Position numbers and translations under genes: made by a program. From Streptomyces sp. S465 (GTDB lineage Bacteria; Actinomycetota; Actinomycetes; Streptomycetales; Streptomycetaceae), in assembly GCF_026898115.1 (NCBI RefSeq), contig NZ_CP114036.1, forward strand, positions 3,658,001-3,722,000: a stretch of 64,000 bases of DNA, given 5' to 3'. Shown in pieces: positions 16,863 to 24,391 of the stretch (positions are counted from its first letter, which is position 1; every line of letters starts with the position of its first letter). The notes under the pieces were generated by a model. It saw only the letters and a program-made list of their open reading frames with translations, was not told where the DNA came from and did no database searches.

Positions 16863-17912
16863 TCACGACTTGGGCAGATACGAGGTGTCGTAGGCGTCCT
16901 CAGGGGTGACGGCCTTCTCCAGAAGCCCCTGGTCGTACATGAAGTCGGCCATCCGGGTCCAGGTCTGCGGGTCGATGGCGCCCAGCTCGCCCTGGTCGTT
17001 CTTCATCAGCGGCTCGGTGGCCTTGAGCACCGCGCGGGCGTTCTTCCGCTGTTTCTCGCCGCGCAGCCCCGGTACGTACTTCTCGCTGAGCTTGATGGCC
17101 TCGTCCTGGTGGTCGATCGCGTAGCGCAGACCGCGCAAAGAGGCGTCGACGAACTTCCTGATGTCGTCACCGCGCTTGTCGAGCGTCTTTTTCTTGGCGC
17201 CCAGCCCCACACCCACCAGCGGGTCCCCGGCCGCGCCCGAGTCGAGGGTAATCGCCCGGACGTCCTTACCGGCCTCCTTGAACGAGACGGCGTCATTGTT
17301 CAGATAGCCCATGACGCCCTCGACCTTGTTTCCGGTCAGGGCCGCCTGCTGGGTGAATCCGATGTTCTGCACCTTGGCGTCCTTGACGGAAAGTCCGCCT
17401 TCCTTGAGGAGCGCCAGCAAACCGAAATACGTCTCGCCGAAGGGACCGGGTGTGCCGATCTTCCGGCCCTTGAGATCGGCGGGTTTCTTGATCTTGGAAT
17501 CCTCGGGTACGATCAGCCCTACCGGGTATTTCTGATAGAAGGTGGCGATGTCCACCACGGGCACATTCTGGGCGCGGGCCTGGAGCATCTCGTCGCCGCC
17601 CGCGTAGATCACATCCTCCTTGCCCGAGGAGAGGGCCCCGAAGAGATCCTCTGCCGCGCCGTGGTGGCGCAGCGTCACATTTAGCCCGGCGTCCTTGTAG
17701 TAGCCCTTTTCGGCCGCCACGTAGAACGGGGAGAACTGGATGTTGGGGGTGTAGGTCAGCCCCACCGTGATGCTCGCACCGCTCCTGTCCCCCGCCGCCT
17801 TCGGCTCCTCGGCGCATGAGGTCAGGGCGGTCAGCGCCACCACCGACGCGAGGACCGCCCCCGTGACCCGGTGTCCGCGGGCACTCCTCATGGACGTCTG
17901 CACGAAACGCAC
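16863..17912 (-). CDS. NMT1/ThiY-type ABC substrate-binding lipoprotein
   Basis: This 349-residue protein begins with a lipoprotein signal ending in the lipobox LTSC (Cys near residue 33). The mature part begins ITVGLTYTPNIQFSPFYVAAEKGYY, the pattern of the ABC type 2 periplasmic-binding family that includes ThiY, RibY and sulfonate/nitrate binding proteins; GTPGPFGETYFG near residue 150 fits the hinge and ligand region. Ligand is unknown; pyrimidine, riboflavin-related or sulfonate substrates are known for relatives. GTG at 17912 has AGGAG six bases upstream. The permease follows just upstream in the same operon. Confidence 0.85.
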   Translation of the reverse strand: MRFVQTSMRSARGHRVTGAVLASVVALTALTSCAEEPKAAGDRSGASITVGLTYTPNIQFSPFYVAAEKGYYKDAGLNVTLRHHGAAEDLFGALSSGKEDVIYAGGDEMLQARAQNVPVVDIATFYQKYPVGLIVPEDSKIKKPADLKGRKIGTPGPFGETYFGLLALLKEGGLSVKDAKVQNIGFTQQAALTGNKVEGVMGYLNNDAVSFKEAGKDVRAITLDSGAAGDPLVGVGLGAKKKTLDKRGDDIRKFVDASLRGLRYAIDHQDEAIKLSEKYVPGLRGEKQRKNARAVLKATEPLMKNDQGELGAIDPQTWTRMADFMYDQGLLEKAVTPEDAYDTSYLPKS

Positions 17913-17940
17913 GTACTTCTCCTCTTGGATGAAAGGTGGG

Positions 17941-18885
17941 TCAGTCGCGCTGAACGAGCCGCTCGACCAGGCGGACCACTCCGTACAGGACGGCGGCGAG
18001 CAGGCAGAGCATGACGAGCGTCGAGAACAGTCCGATGGTGTCGGCCTCCTGGCGCTGTACGGACAGCAGCTGCCCCAGTCCGTCGCCGCCCATCACGAAC
18101 TCACCGACGACCGCGCCGGTGATCGAGAGCGTGAGGCCGTTGCGCACGCCCGCGAGGATGCTGGGCAGGGCGAGCGGAAGCTCGATGTACCAGAGCATCC
18201 CCCACCATCCGACCCCGTCCACCCGCGCGGCCCCCATCACATCGGGGTCCAGCGAACGCAGTCCGAGCACGGTGTTGACGAGGATGGGGAAGAAGACCAG
18301 CAACGCGCACAGGACCGCGATGGGCAGCAGTCCGTAGCCGATCCACAGGGCCAGCAGGGGGGCCAGCGCCACCGCGGGCATGGCCTGCGAGGCGGCCACA
18401 TACGGCTGGAGGGCCGCCGCGGCGATCTCACTGCGGGCGATCAGATAGCCGAGCGGCAGCGCCACCCCGATGCCGATGCCGCTGCCCGCCATCGCCTCCC
18501 ACACCGTCTCCTTGGTGTAGTCGACGAGATCGCCGTGGAACACGTCGTCGAGGAATTGCCGGGCGAGGTCGAGCGGGGCCGGAAGATAGAACTCCGCAAC
18601 GGCGCCAGTCCGGGTCACAAGGTCCCAGACGACCAGCAGCAGCAGTCCCAATACGAGCGGCGGCAGCACGCTCCGGGACAGCGTTCCGCGCCGTCCGGCG
18701 GAGGGCCGTCCGGCTCTTCCCCCGGTCAATTCGCGGTTGCCATCGGCCCGCGATTTTTCACCATTTCCGCTGCCGTCGCCGGTTTTTCGCGCACATACCG
18801 GTCGGGGGGAATCCGGCTCCGCCGCACCCGGCGCACCGTCCGCGCCCGCCGTGGCGGTCGCGCTCCTTCCGTGCCCTTCGGTCAT
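17941..18885 (-). CDS. ABC importer permease (BPD-type inner membrane component)
   Basis: This 314-residue protein has a ~70-residue Gly/Ser/Arg-rich N-terminal extension followed by about six membrane helices (first near LPPLVLGLLLLVVWDL). The EAA-loop-like sequence AARVDGVGWWGMLWYIELPLALPSILAGVRNGL is typical of SsuC/TauC/ThiX-type permeases (segments VDGVGWWGML and ELPLALPSILAG). ATG at 18885 lies downstream of GGGGATTTGGAG. It is the partner of the lipoprotein at 16863. No ABC ATPase gene is seen beside it, so the transporter needs an ATPase encoded elsewhere. Confidence 0.85.
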   Translation of the reverse strand: MTEGHGRSATATAGADGAPGAAEPDSPRPVCARKTGDGSGNGEKSRADGNRELTGGRAGRPSAGRRGTLSRSVLPPLVLGLLLLVVWDLVTRTGAVAEFYLPAPLDLARQFLDDVFHGDLVDYTKETVWEAMAGSGIGIGVALPLGYLIARSEIAAAALQPYVAASQAMPAVALAPLLALWIGYGLLPIAVLCALLVFFPILVNTVLGLRSLDPDVMGAARVDGVGWWGMLWYIELPLALPSILAGVRNGLTLSITGAVVGEFVMGGDGLGQLLSVQRQEADTIGLFSTLVMLCLLAAVLYGVVRLVERLVQRD

Positions 18886-18992
18886 CTCCAAATCCCCTTG
18901 CGTTACCGGCTGTTGGCAGATCTCGGCACGCCCGCAGGCAACCTATCGCCAGCACGCTCCGGATCACAATGTCGACGGGGGAAACGAAATTA

Positions 18993-19922
18993 TCACGTGG
19001 ATGTATTTCCCAGGATGCCGAGCTCGGTGGCGCGCACCCCCGCCTGGAAACGCGAGTTGGCCTCCAGCAGCTCCAGGATGCCGGTGACATAACGGCGGTA
19101 TGTACGCACCGAGATCGCCAGGTCGCGGGCGGCGGCCTCGTCGGTGACCCCGTCGCGCAGCCGGGCCAGCACCCGGCGCACCATCTCGGTACGGGCGCGG
19201 TTGCCGAAGTCGAGCGGGCGGGCGGCGGGCACCGCACCGCCCCAGATGGAGCCGAACATGCCGTCCAGAGTGGCGACCACCACCTGGTCCTCGACGACCG
19301 AGGTCTGCCGCCCTTCCTCGTCCTCCACGCACACCAGCGCCGCCCGGCCGTCGGCGATCACCGCGGTGGGCAGCGGTACGGCCGCGATCCGCACCTGCGC
19401 GGGGCTCGGGGCCGGAGCGGACCCGGACGCCTCGGCGGACGGCGCCCCGGGGATGGGCCGCGGCACAAGCCCCGGCGGCGCGACGGGTGCGGGCCCGGAG
19501 GCGGAACCGGGCGCGGAACCGGACGGGGGCGTGGGGCCGGAGCCGGGTCCGGCGGCGAACCCGGAGGCGGACCCCGGAGCGGCCCCCGTAGATGCTCTGC
19601 CGCGCAGCACCCGCACCCGGACCGGGTCGCCGAGGTCTTCCAGCAGCGCGCCGAGCGCGGCGTGCACCGGCGCCATCCGGGCCGAGCACTCGGGGAACAC
19701 CGCGTCCACGCTCCGCCCCGCCTGGCCGATCACCTCCTCGGCGGCGGCCAGGAACGCGGCGTCCGCCACCCCCACCTCGGTGAACCGGGTGTCCCGGGCC
19801 CGCCGGGCGCGGTGCTGGACCACCGTGGCCTCGATGAGGTCCCGCACCTCCCGCAAGGTGCACTCCAGCGCGTCCCCCGCGAGCGCGGCCTCCGGTCCAG
19901 GATCGCCTTCGCGGCCCTTCAT
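18993..19922 (-). CDS. LuxR-type transcriptional regulator (cluster regulator 2)
   Basis: This 309-residue protein is a paralogue of the regulator at 12967. The C-terminal HTH has DEAAARDLAISVRTYRRYV followed by ANSRFQAGVRA. The N-terminal half starts with a helix containing DLIEATVVQHRARRA, shared with regulator 3 (DLIESTVIRHRREL). A ~65-residue Ala/Gly/Pro/Ser stretch (roughly residues 115-180) is inserted in the middle. No receiver domain is apparent. ATG at 19922 has only a weak GGGAA site. It and regulator 3 form a minus-strand pair upstream of the ABC transporter genes. Confidence 0.8.
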   Translation of the reverse strand: MKGREGDPGPEAALAGDALECTLREVRDLIEATVVQHRARRARDTRFTEVGVADAAFLAAAEEVIGQAGRSVDAVFPECSARMAPVHAALGALLEDLGDPVRVRVLRGRASTGAAPGSASGFAAGPGSGPTPPSGSAPGSASGPAPVAPPGLVPRPIPGAPSAEASGSAPAPSPAQVRIAAVPLPTAVIADGRAALVCVEDEEGRQTSVVEDQVVVATLDGMFGSIWGGAVPAARPLDFGNRARTEMVRRVLARLRDGVTDEAAARDLAISVRTYRRYVTGILELLEANSRFQAGVRATELGILGNTST

Positions 19923-19975
19923 GTCGTCATTCCCGCATTTCCCGCCTCGTGACGTGGTCAAGGTCTCGAGCGCCG

Positions 19976-20797
19976 TCAGCGACGGCCGGGCAGCAGCCCC
20001 ATTTCCACCGCACGCACCCCCGCCTGGAACCGGGAGCCCGCCCCCAGTTCCCGCATGAGCTCCGCGACGTACCGGCGGTAGGTGCGCAGGGAGACCTGCA
20101 TGGCGCGGGCCGCCACCTCGTCGGTGTGGCCGGTGCGCAGACATTCCAGGATGCGCCGTACGGACTCCGGGCACAGCCGCCCGCCCAGCCGCGGATGGTC
20201 CGCGAGCGCCACGGCGTTCCCCCAGGCCCCGGCGAACATCATCTCCAGGGCCCGCACCGTGGCCGGGTCCTCGACGAGCGACGCCTGCCCCGGGCCCCGT
20301 CCCGGCTCCGACGGTCCCCTTCTGAGGTAGACCACCTCGGCGTCGATCAGCAGCGCCTCGGGTAACGCCGGCAGTCCGCCGTCACAGACCCGGACCTCGC
20401 AGCGCGGATCGGTGCGCGCCAGCGCCCGCACCGCGCCCGAGGCCAGCACCGGCTCCTCGCACAGCAGCCGTACCACGACGGCGCGCCGGCCGCCCCTGAC
20501 CGGACGGGCGAGCGCGGCGCAGACGGCCCGCACCTGCTCCTCGTTCCCCGACAGCACGACGCCGACGGTCCGCTCGGCGCAGTCGACCAATGTGTCGACG
20601 ACCTCGTCCAGCGGCACCTTCCCCAGAGCCGTCCCCGCCCAGGAGTCCTGGGCCAGCTCCCGCCGGTGGCGGATGACCGTCGACTCGATCAGGTCACGAG
20701 CGGCCAGCAGCGCGTGTTCGACGTAGTCGATGGCGCCTGACGAGGGAGCCTCCATGCTCATGGGAGAAGGCTCGGACATCCTCACAAGACCAACCAT
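19976..20797 (-). CDS. LuxR-type transcriptional regulator (cluster regulator 3)
   Basis: This 273-residue protein has a C-terminal HTH (TDEVAARAMQVSLRTYRRYV, then AGSRFQAGVRAVEMG) nearly superimposable on those of regulators 1 and 2. Its N-terminal helix DLIESTVIRHRREL and a later RVCDGGLPALPEALL match the same architecture with no receiver. ATG at 20797 follows AGGGGAAG. An in-frame TTA codon at 20363-20365 makes it a likely bldA target. It is the first gene of this regulator pair and has a candidate promoter at 20907-20936. Confidence 0.82.
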   Translation of the reverse strand: MVGLVRMSEPSPMSMEAPSSGAIDYVEHALLAARDLIESTVIRHRRELAQDSWAGTALGKVPLDEVVDTLVDCAERTVGVVLSGNEEQVRAVCAALARPVRGGRRAVVVRLLCEEPVLASGAVRALARTDPRCEVRVCDGGLPALPEALLIDAEVVYLRRGPSEPGRGPGQASLVEDPATVRALEMMFAGAWGNAVALADHPRLGGRLCPESVRRILECLRTGHTDEVAARAMQVSLRTYRRYVAELMRELGAGSRFQAGVRAVEMGLLPGRR

Positions 20798-21198
20798 GAC
20801 TTCCCCTGCCGGGCGACAGTGACCTGGTTATGCGAATACCGGCCTGATTTCTCGTCACTTTCCTTGCCCCGAAATGCGGAGGCAGCATGGTGCGAAAGAC
20901 ATGGCGACACTAATTCGCACACAGCGACCGCGTCAACGCGGGGCGTGAGGTAAAGAGTTGACAAAAAAGCGTGCGAGTGTCCGCGGCGTCCGATTGCGCC
21001 GTCGATGCGCCGGGCGTGCATGTCCACAAGTTACCGGTGAGTGCGCCGCCCGGACGTGACGGGACTACGGACCGCAGCGGTTCGGCCCCGTTCGACCACG
21101 CGGAGTGGGGAGTGATGTCCGGTTGCTGCCAGCTTGTGCGTTACCCCCATTCGGGGGTGACCGCCGGTAACGGACGCAAACCGACCAGTGCGAGCCGG
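20798..21198. other. Intergenic region, 401 bp
   Basis: No gene is supported here. It holds the promoter region of LuxR regulator 3, including an inverted repeat GTGCGAA (20890-20896) / TTCGCAC (20914-20920). A TTGACA at 20958-20963 on the plus strand has no convincing -10 or downstream plus-strand gene. Confidence 0.6.
20907..20936 (-). promoter_or_regulatory. Candidate promoter of LuxR regulator 3
   Basis: On the minus strand TTGACG (20936-20931) and TAGTGT (20912-20907) are separated by 18 bases. A GTGCGAA/TTCGCAC inverted repeat overlaps the -10 and the start region (20890-20920) and could be an operator, possibly autoregulatory. Confidence 0.45.
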
Positions 21199-21600
21199 TT
21201 ACTGCGGTCCGAAGCTGATCGGCCCGTGGAAGTCCCGGCCCTGGACGACCGGGCCGGTGATGCGGGCGTCGCCCGTGATGGAGTTGTGTACGGCGCCCTG
21301 CTCCTCGGCCGCCGCGCCGTGCGCACGCATCCAGGCGGCCAGGTCACGCCCGAACTCCTGGTCCTGCCGGGCCCGTTCGACCAGCAGATCGGCCAACTGA
21401 CGCAGCCGGGGCCCGTCGTCGTACGGAATCGCCACCGGCTCCGGCTCCGGCGCACCGGCCGGGTCGCCCTCGCCCCGCCGCAGCACCCGGCGGACCAGCG
21501 TGCCGAAGGACTCCAGGGCCCGCCGCCCGGCCTCTCCGCCGGCGCCCGACGCCGCCGCGTTGACCGCCGCGACCAGCGCTCCCGTGGTCACCGGATCCAT
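21199..21600 (-). CDS. Small protein with RHIM-like C-terminal motif (hypothetical)
   Basis: This 133-residue protein has no recognised domain. The N-terminal ~100 residues are predicted helical (RRALESFGTLVRRVL, LRQLADLLVERAR, FGRDLAAWMRAHG). The last ~30 residues switch to a Gly/Val/Gln strand-forming segment: ITGDARITGPVVQGRDFHGPISFG. This resembles the VQxG core of RHIM and the similar bacterial amyloid signalling motifs found at termini of NLR-type proteins and their effectors in multicellular bacteria. No partner with the same motif is seen in the window. The comparison is from memory. Confidence 0.55.
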   Translation of the reverse strand: MDPVTTGALVAAVNAAASGAGGEAGRRALESFGTLVRRVLRRGEGDPAGAPEPEPVAIPYDDGPRLRQLADLLVERARQDQEFGRDLAAWMRAHGAAAEEQGAVHNSITGDARITGPVVQGRDFHGPISFGPQ

Positions 21601-21649
21601 GGTCCGCCCCCTGCCCTCGATCGGACCACCACGCTACCGGCGCCCCCGG

Positions 21650-22051
21650 TCACGGTTCCACCGCTTCCGCGCGGAGGGTGAACCAGACGGTCTTGCCCGT
21701 CGGGGTGAGATCCGTGCCCCACGCGTCGGCGGTCTTGCTGAGCAGGAACATCCCCCGGCCGCTCTCGGAGAGGAAATCCGGCTCCTTGACGACCGGCAGC
21801 GCGGACTCGGTGTCGCTGACCGCCGCCTGGATGCCGTCCGGAAGGTTCTCGAGGATGAGGACGCATTCGGGAGAGGACGCGTGCTTGTGGACGTTGGACA
21901 GCAGCTCGGTCACGCACATACCCGCCGCGCTGATCAGCTCCTCACGCCCCCACAGCCGAAGTCGCGCCGCCACGGCGCGGCGTACGTCGGCGAGTGTCTG
22001 CGGATGGGCGCGAAGGCGCAGTTCGTATCGCTGCGAGATGTTCTCAGCCAT
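21650..22051 (-). CDS. RsbW-type ATP-binding protein (HATPase_c)
   Basis: This 133-residue protein has the GHKL signature: ELLSNVHKHA (N-box) and SGRGMFLLSKTADAWG (G-box). It is a stand-alone anti-sigma-factor-like kinase domain, a very common family in Streptomyces. It is divergent from an XRE/DUF5753 regulator, which is followed by a DUF397 gene: the layout of whiJ-type loci, where the HATPase gene accompanies the regulator. It may sense or phosphorylate a partner in that module; the target is unknown. Confidence 0.85.
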   Translation of the reverse strand: MAENISQRYELRLRAHPQTLADVRRAVAARLRLWGREELISAAGMCVTELLSNVHKHASSPECVLILENLPDGIQAAVSDTESALPVVKEPDFLSESGRGMFLLSKTADAWGTDLTPTGKTVWFTLRAEAVEP

Positions 22052-22205
22052 GTGGTCCGGGGCCCCTCCAAAGCACGGCGCGCTGCCGTGTCCCCTAGCG
22101 ATCCTGGCCTATGGGGCGTCCCACTCGCAATGTTTCGACCCAGTCACCCAAGACTGGCATATGCCTGGCTGGTAGGCGTAGTTGGCAATACGACAGACTG
22201 GCGAC

Positions 22206-23090
22206 ATGTCCTACTACCCAGTGCCCACCGTTCGACGCAGGCGCCTGGGCTCCACGCTGCGGAAGCTGCGCACGGACGCGGGGATGACACTGGACGCGGC
22301 GGCCGCGGCGCTCAACGCGGCCACGAACGGCTCGGCCGACGCCCGCCACTGGACCGCGCCGAAGCTCTCCCGGATCGAGAACGCCAACGCCACGATCCGG
22401 GCCACCGAAGTCGAAACCCTGCTGAGGGCCTACGCCGTCACCGACCCCACCACCCGTATCGCACTGGAGGGGCTGGCCAAGGACGCGGGAAAACGCGGCT
22501 GGTGGCAGACCTACCGTGGGGTTGTCGCACCCGCCTACGCCGACTACATCTCGCTGGAGAGCGACGCGGAGAGCGTCCGCGACTACGCCCCGCTGGTCGT
22601 CCCCGGTCTGCTCCAGACGCCGGACTACGCCCGCGAGACCATCGCGGCGAACGCCATGGCCCGCACCGCCGCCGAGGTCGACGCCCTCGCCGAGGTCCGC
22701 CTGGCCCGCCAGGCCGTCCTCACCCGCCCGGCCCGGCCGCTGCGGCTGTGGGCCGTCATCCACGAGGCGGCGCTGCGCCGCCGGTTCACCGGCCGGCCCG
22801 GCATCATGACCGCCCAGCTGCGGCGGCTGCTGGACGTGGCCGAGTGGCCCACGGTCACGCTTCAGGTGATGCCGATCGACGCGGCGCCCAACCCCGGGGA
22901 CTCGGGTGCGTTCACACTCGTGGCCTTCCCGGGTCCGATGCCGGATGTGGTCACCCAGGAGAACCTGCGCGGCCCCTCGTACGTCGAAGGAGTGGATGAC
23001 GTCAACGTCTTCGCCGACGCCTTCGGCCATATCGTGAACTGCGCGCTGTCCACGGATGCGACGAAGGCCCTCATCGCTGGTCTGGTATGA
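22206..23090 (+). CDS. XRE-family regulator with DUF5753 domain (WhiJ-like, module 1)
   Basis: This 294-residue protein has an N-terminal helix-turn-helix (LGSTLRKLRTDAGMTLDAAA, then KLSRIENANATI) followed by a DUF5753 domain (DYAPLVVPGLLQTPDYAR, ALRRRFTGRPGIM, VTLQVMPID), the WhiJ architecture. WhiJ-type proteins are developmental repressors relieved by their DUF397 partner. ATG at 22206 lacks a clear ribosome site, so it may be leaderless; a TTG at 22182 is in frame. The DUF397 gene follows after 17 bases. Confidence 0.9.
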   Translation: MSYYPVPTVRRRRLGSTLRKLRTDAGMTLDAAAAALNAATNGSADARHWTAPKLSRIENANATIRATEVETLLRAYAVTDPTTRIALEGLAKDAGKRGWWQTYRGVVAPAYADYISLESDAESVRDYAPLVVPGLLQTPDYARETIAANAMARTAAEVDALAEVRLARQAVLTRPARPLRLWAVIHEAALRRRFTGRPGIMTAQLRRLLDVAEWPTVTLQVMPIDAAPNPGDSGAFTLVAFPGPMPDVVTQENLRGPSYVEGVDDVNVFADAFGHIVNCALSTDATKALIAGLV

Positions 23091-23107
23091 GAAAGAGGGC
23101 CCCACAT

Positions 23108-23332
23108 ATGAACACCTCTGACATGAACGCGTTAACAATGACCGCCCACCGCCGCCCCCACTGGCGCAAGTCCTCGTACTCCGCGGGCGAGGGCCAGTGC
23201 GTCGAGGTCGCCGCCGTCGGCGGCCGGGTCCGGCTACGGGAGAGCGACGACCCCGGCACCGTCCTGACCACCGTGCCGGCGGTTCTGGCCGCCTTCGTCA
23301 GCGGCGCGAAGGCGGGCGCGTTCGACGTCTGA
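23108..23332 (+). CDS. DUF397 protein (partner of WhiJ-like regulator, module 1)
   Basis: This 74-residue protein has the DUF397 pattern: WRKSSYSAGEGQCVEVA, then RLRESDDPG and a C-terminal helix VPAVLAAFVSGAKAG. Such small proteins pair with adjacent XRE/DUF5753 regulators. ATG at 23108 follows AAAGAGGG; an upstream ATG at 23087 overlaps the regulator stop (ATGA) and would add seven residues. The gene is followed by a strong hairpin. Confidence 0.88.
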   Translation: MNTSDMNALTMTAHRRPHWRKSSYSAGEGQCVEVAAVGGRVRLRESDDPGTVLTTVPAVLAAFVSGAKAGAFDV

Positions 23333-23358
23333 TCGGGCGCGTGATCGTGCGCATGAAC

Positions 23359-23390
23359 GGTGTGGTGCCGCCCTGGGGCGGCACCACACC
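23359..23390. terminator. Bidirectional terminator
   Basis: GGTGTGGTGCCGCC, a CTGG loop and GGCGGCACCACACC form a 14-bp perfect stem between the convergent DUF397 and LPMO genes. Confidence 0.8.
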
Positions 23391-23407
23391 AGCGCTGTCG
23401 GTGACCG

Positions 23408-24001
23408 TCAGAACTGGACGTCCGAGCAGGCGTAGAAGGCGTTCGAGGTGTCCGCGATGGTCCACACGGCGAGGATGACGTGTCTGCCGGTCTTACCGCT
23501 CGGGAGGGTGCCCGAGTGGGAGAACGTGAGCGGCGGACGCTGGCCGTTGTACGGGACGGTCAGGAAGGGCTGCGACTCCAGGTTGGCGCGGGTGATCTTC
23601 GAGCTGGGGTTCCAGCCGTTCTTGGTGATGTAGTACTTGAAGTCCGTGGTCGCGTGGGAGACCGTGAACTTCCAGTTGAAGGTGTAGTTCGCCCCGGCGG
23701 TCAGCTTGGTCGCGGGCCAGCTGCCGCCCCGCGGGTCGTCCAGCTGGGAGAACCGGCTGTTGCCGCCCGCGCAGATGGTGCCGTCCGCGGGACCGCCCGA
23801 GGGGAAGCCCTTCGGCCCCTCGACGCTCTGGGGCTCGTACTGGACCTCGCCGCAGCCCGTCACCGTGCCGTTGGCGCACAGCTTCTGGCGGCTGATGGGT
23901 GTGTCGGTGTAGCCGTGTCCGGACGCGCTGCCGCCCGTGGAGAGGACGGAGATGGCCGCGAGACCGATGCCGATGACGGCGGCGCTGATCTTCTTGCGCA
24001 T
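23408..24001 (-). CDS. Secreted lytic polysaccharide monooxygenase (AA10)
   Basis: This 197-residue protein has a signal peptide (RKKISAAVIGIGLAAISVL) ending in SASG, followed by the mature N-terminal His of HGYTDTP. In AA10 enzymes this His and a second one (here in SHATTDF) form the copper histidine brace; the axial Phe is in NAFYACSDV. Two disulfide pairs are likely (LCANG/GCGEV and CAGG). It oxidatively cleaves chitin or cellulose; the chitin-type CBP21 layout and a DasR-type operator upstream favour chitin. ATG at 24001 follows CAGGAGCG. There is no carbohydrate-binding module. Confidence 0.92.
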   Translation of the reverse strand: MRKKISAAVIGIGLAAISVLSTGGSASGHGYTDTPISRQKLCANGTVTGCGEVQYEPQSVEGPKGFPSGGPADGTICAGGNSRFSQLDDPRGGSWPATKLTAGANYTFNWKFTVSHATTDFKYYITKNGWNPSSKITRANLESQPFLTVPYNGQRPPLTFSHSGTLPSGKTGRHVILAVWTIADTSNAFYACSDVQF

Positions 24002-24046
24002 GCTTCGCTCCTGAAGACGTGGGGAGTGCTTCGACGAGCCGTGCAC

Positions 24047-24062
24047 GGCGGTCTAGACCAGC
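24047..24062. promoter_or_regulatory. DasR-type operator (dre) upstream of the LPMO gene
   Basis: GGTCTAGACCA at 24050-24060 matches the core of the dre consensus ACTGGTCTAGACCACT exactly over eleven bases. It lies 46-61 bases upstream of the LPMO start. DasR binding would place the gene under GlcNAc-responsive control, as for other chitinolytic genes in Streptomyces. Confidence 0.6.
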
Positions 24063-24165
24063 TTTGAGAGTAGCCAGGACAGAATGGTCATGTCCATACC
24101 AATGTCGCGGGTTGTATCCGGTCCGGGGCACCCTTCGGGGTCGGGTAGGATTTCCACGTCAGCAG

Positions 24166-24239
24166 GCGCCGCTAGCTCAGTTGGTTAGAGCAGCTGACTC
24201 TTAATCAGCGGGTCCGGGGTTCGAGTCCCTGGCGGCGCA
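24166..24239 (+). tRNA. tRNA-Lys (anticodon CTT)
   Basis: The 74-base gene folds as a cloverleaf: acceptor GCGCCGC/GCGGCGC with discriminator A, D-loop AGTTGGTTAGA, anticodon loop CTCTTAA with anticodon CTT, and T-arm GGTTCGAGTC. No CCA is encoded. It reads AAG, the main lysine codon in this GC-rich genome. Confidence 0.95.
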
Positions 24240-24261
24240 CTTGGTTCACGCCACTGACCTG

Positions 24262-24287
24262 GGGCTTCTCGGTTCTCCGAGAAGCCC
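24262..24287 (+). terminator. Terminator after tRNA-Lys
   Basis: GGGCTTCTCGG, a TTCT loop and CCGAGAAGCCC form an 11-bp stem, followed a few bases later by TTTT. Confidence 0.75.
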
Positions 24288-24391
24288 TAGTCGCTTTTCC
24301 GCACACTTTCCCGGCCGCCCGAACGGCCGCCCGGAACGGCCGGGAGCCCCGGCGCGTCGAGCGCGCCGGGGCTCCCCTTGTCTCGCTGTCC

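Noticed and set aside
20958..20963. Plus-strand TTGACA promoter
   Set aside because: No good -10 at 16-18 bases and no plus-strand gene until 22206.
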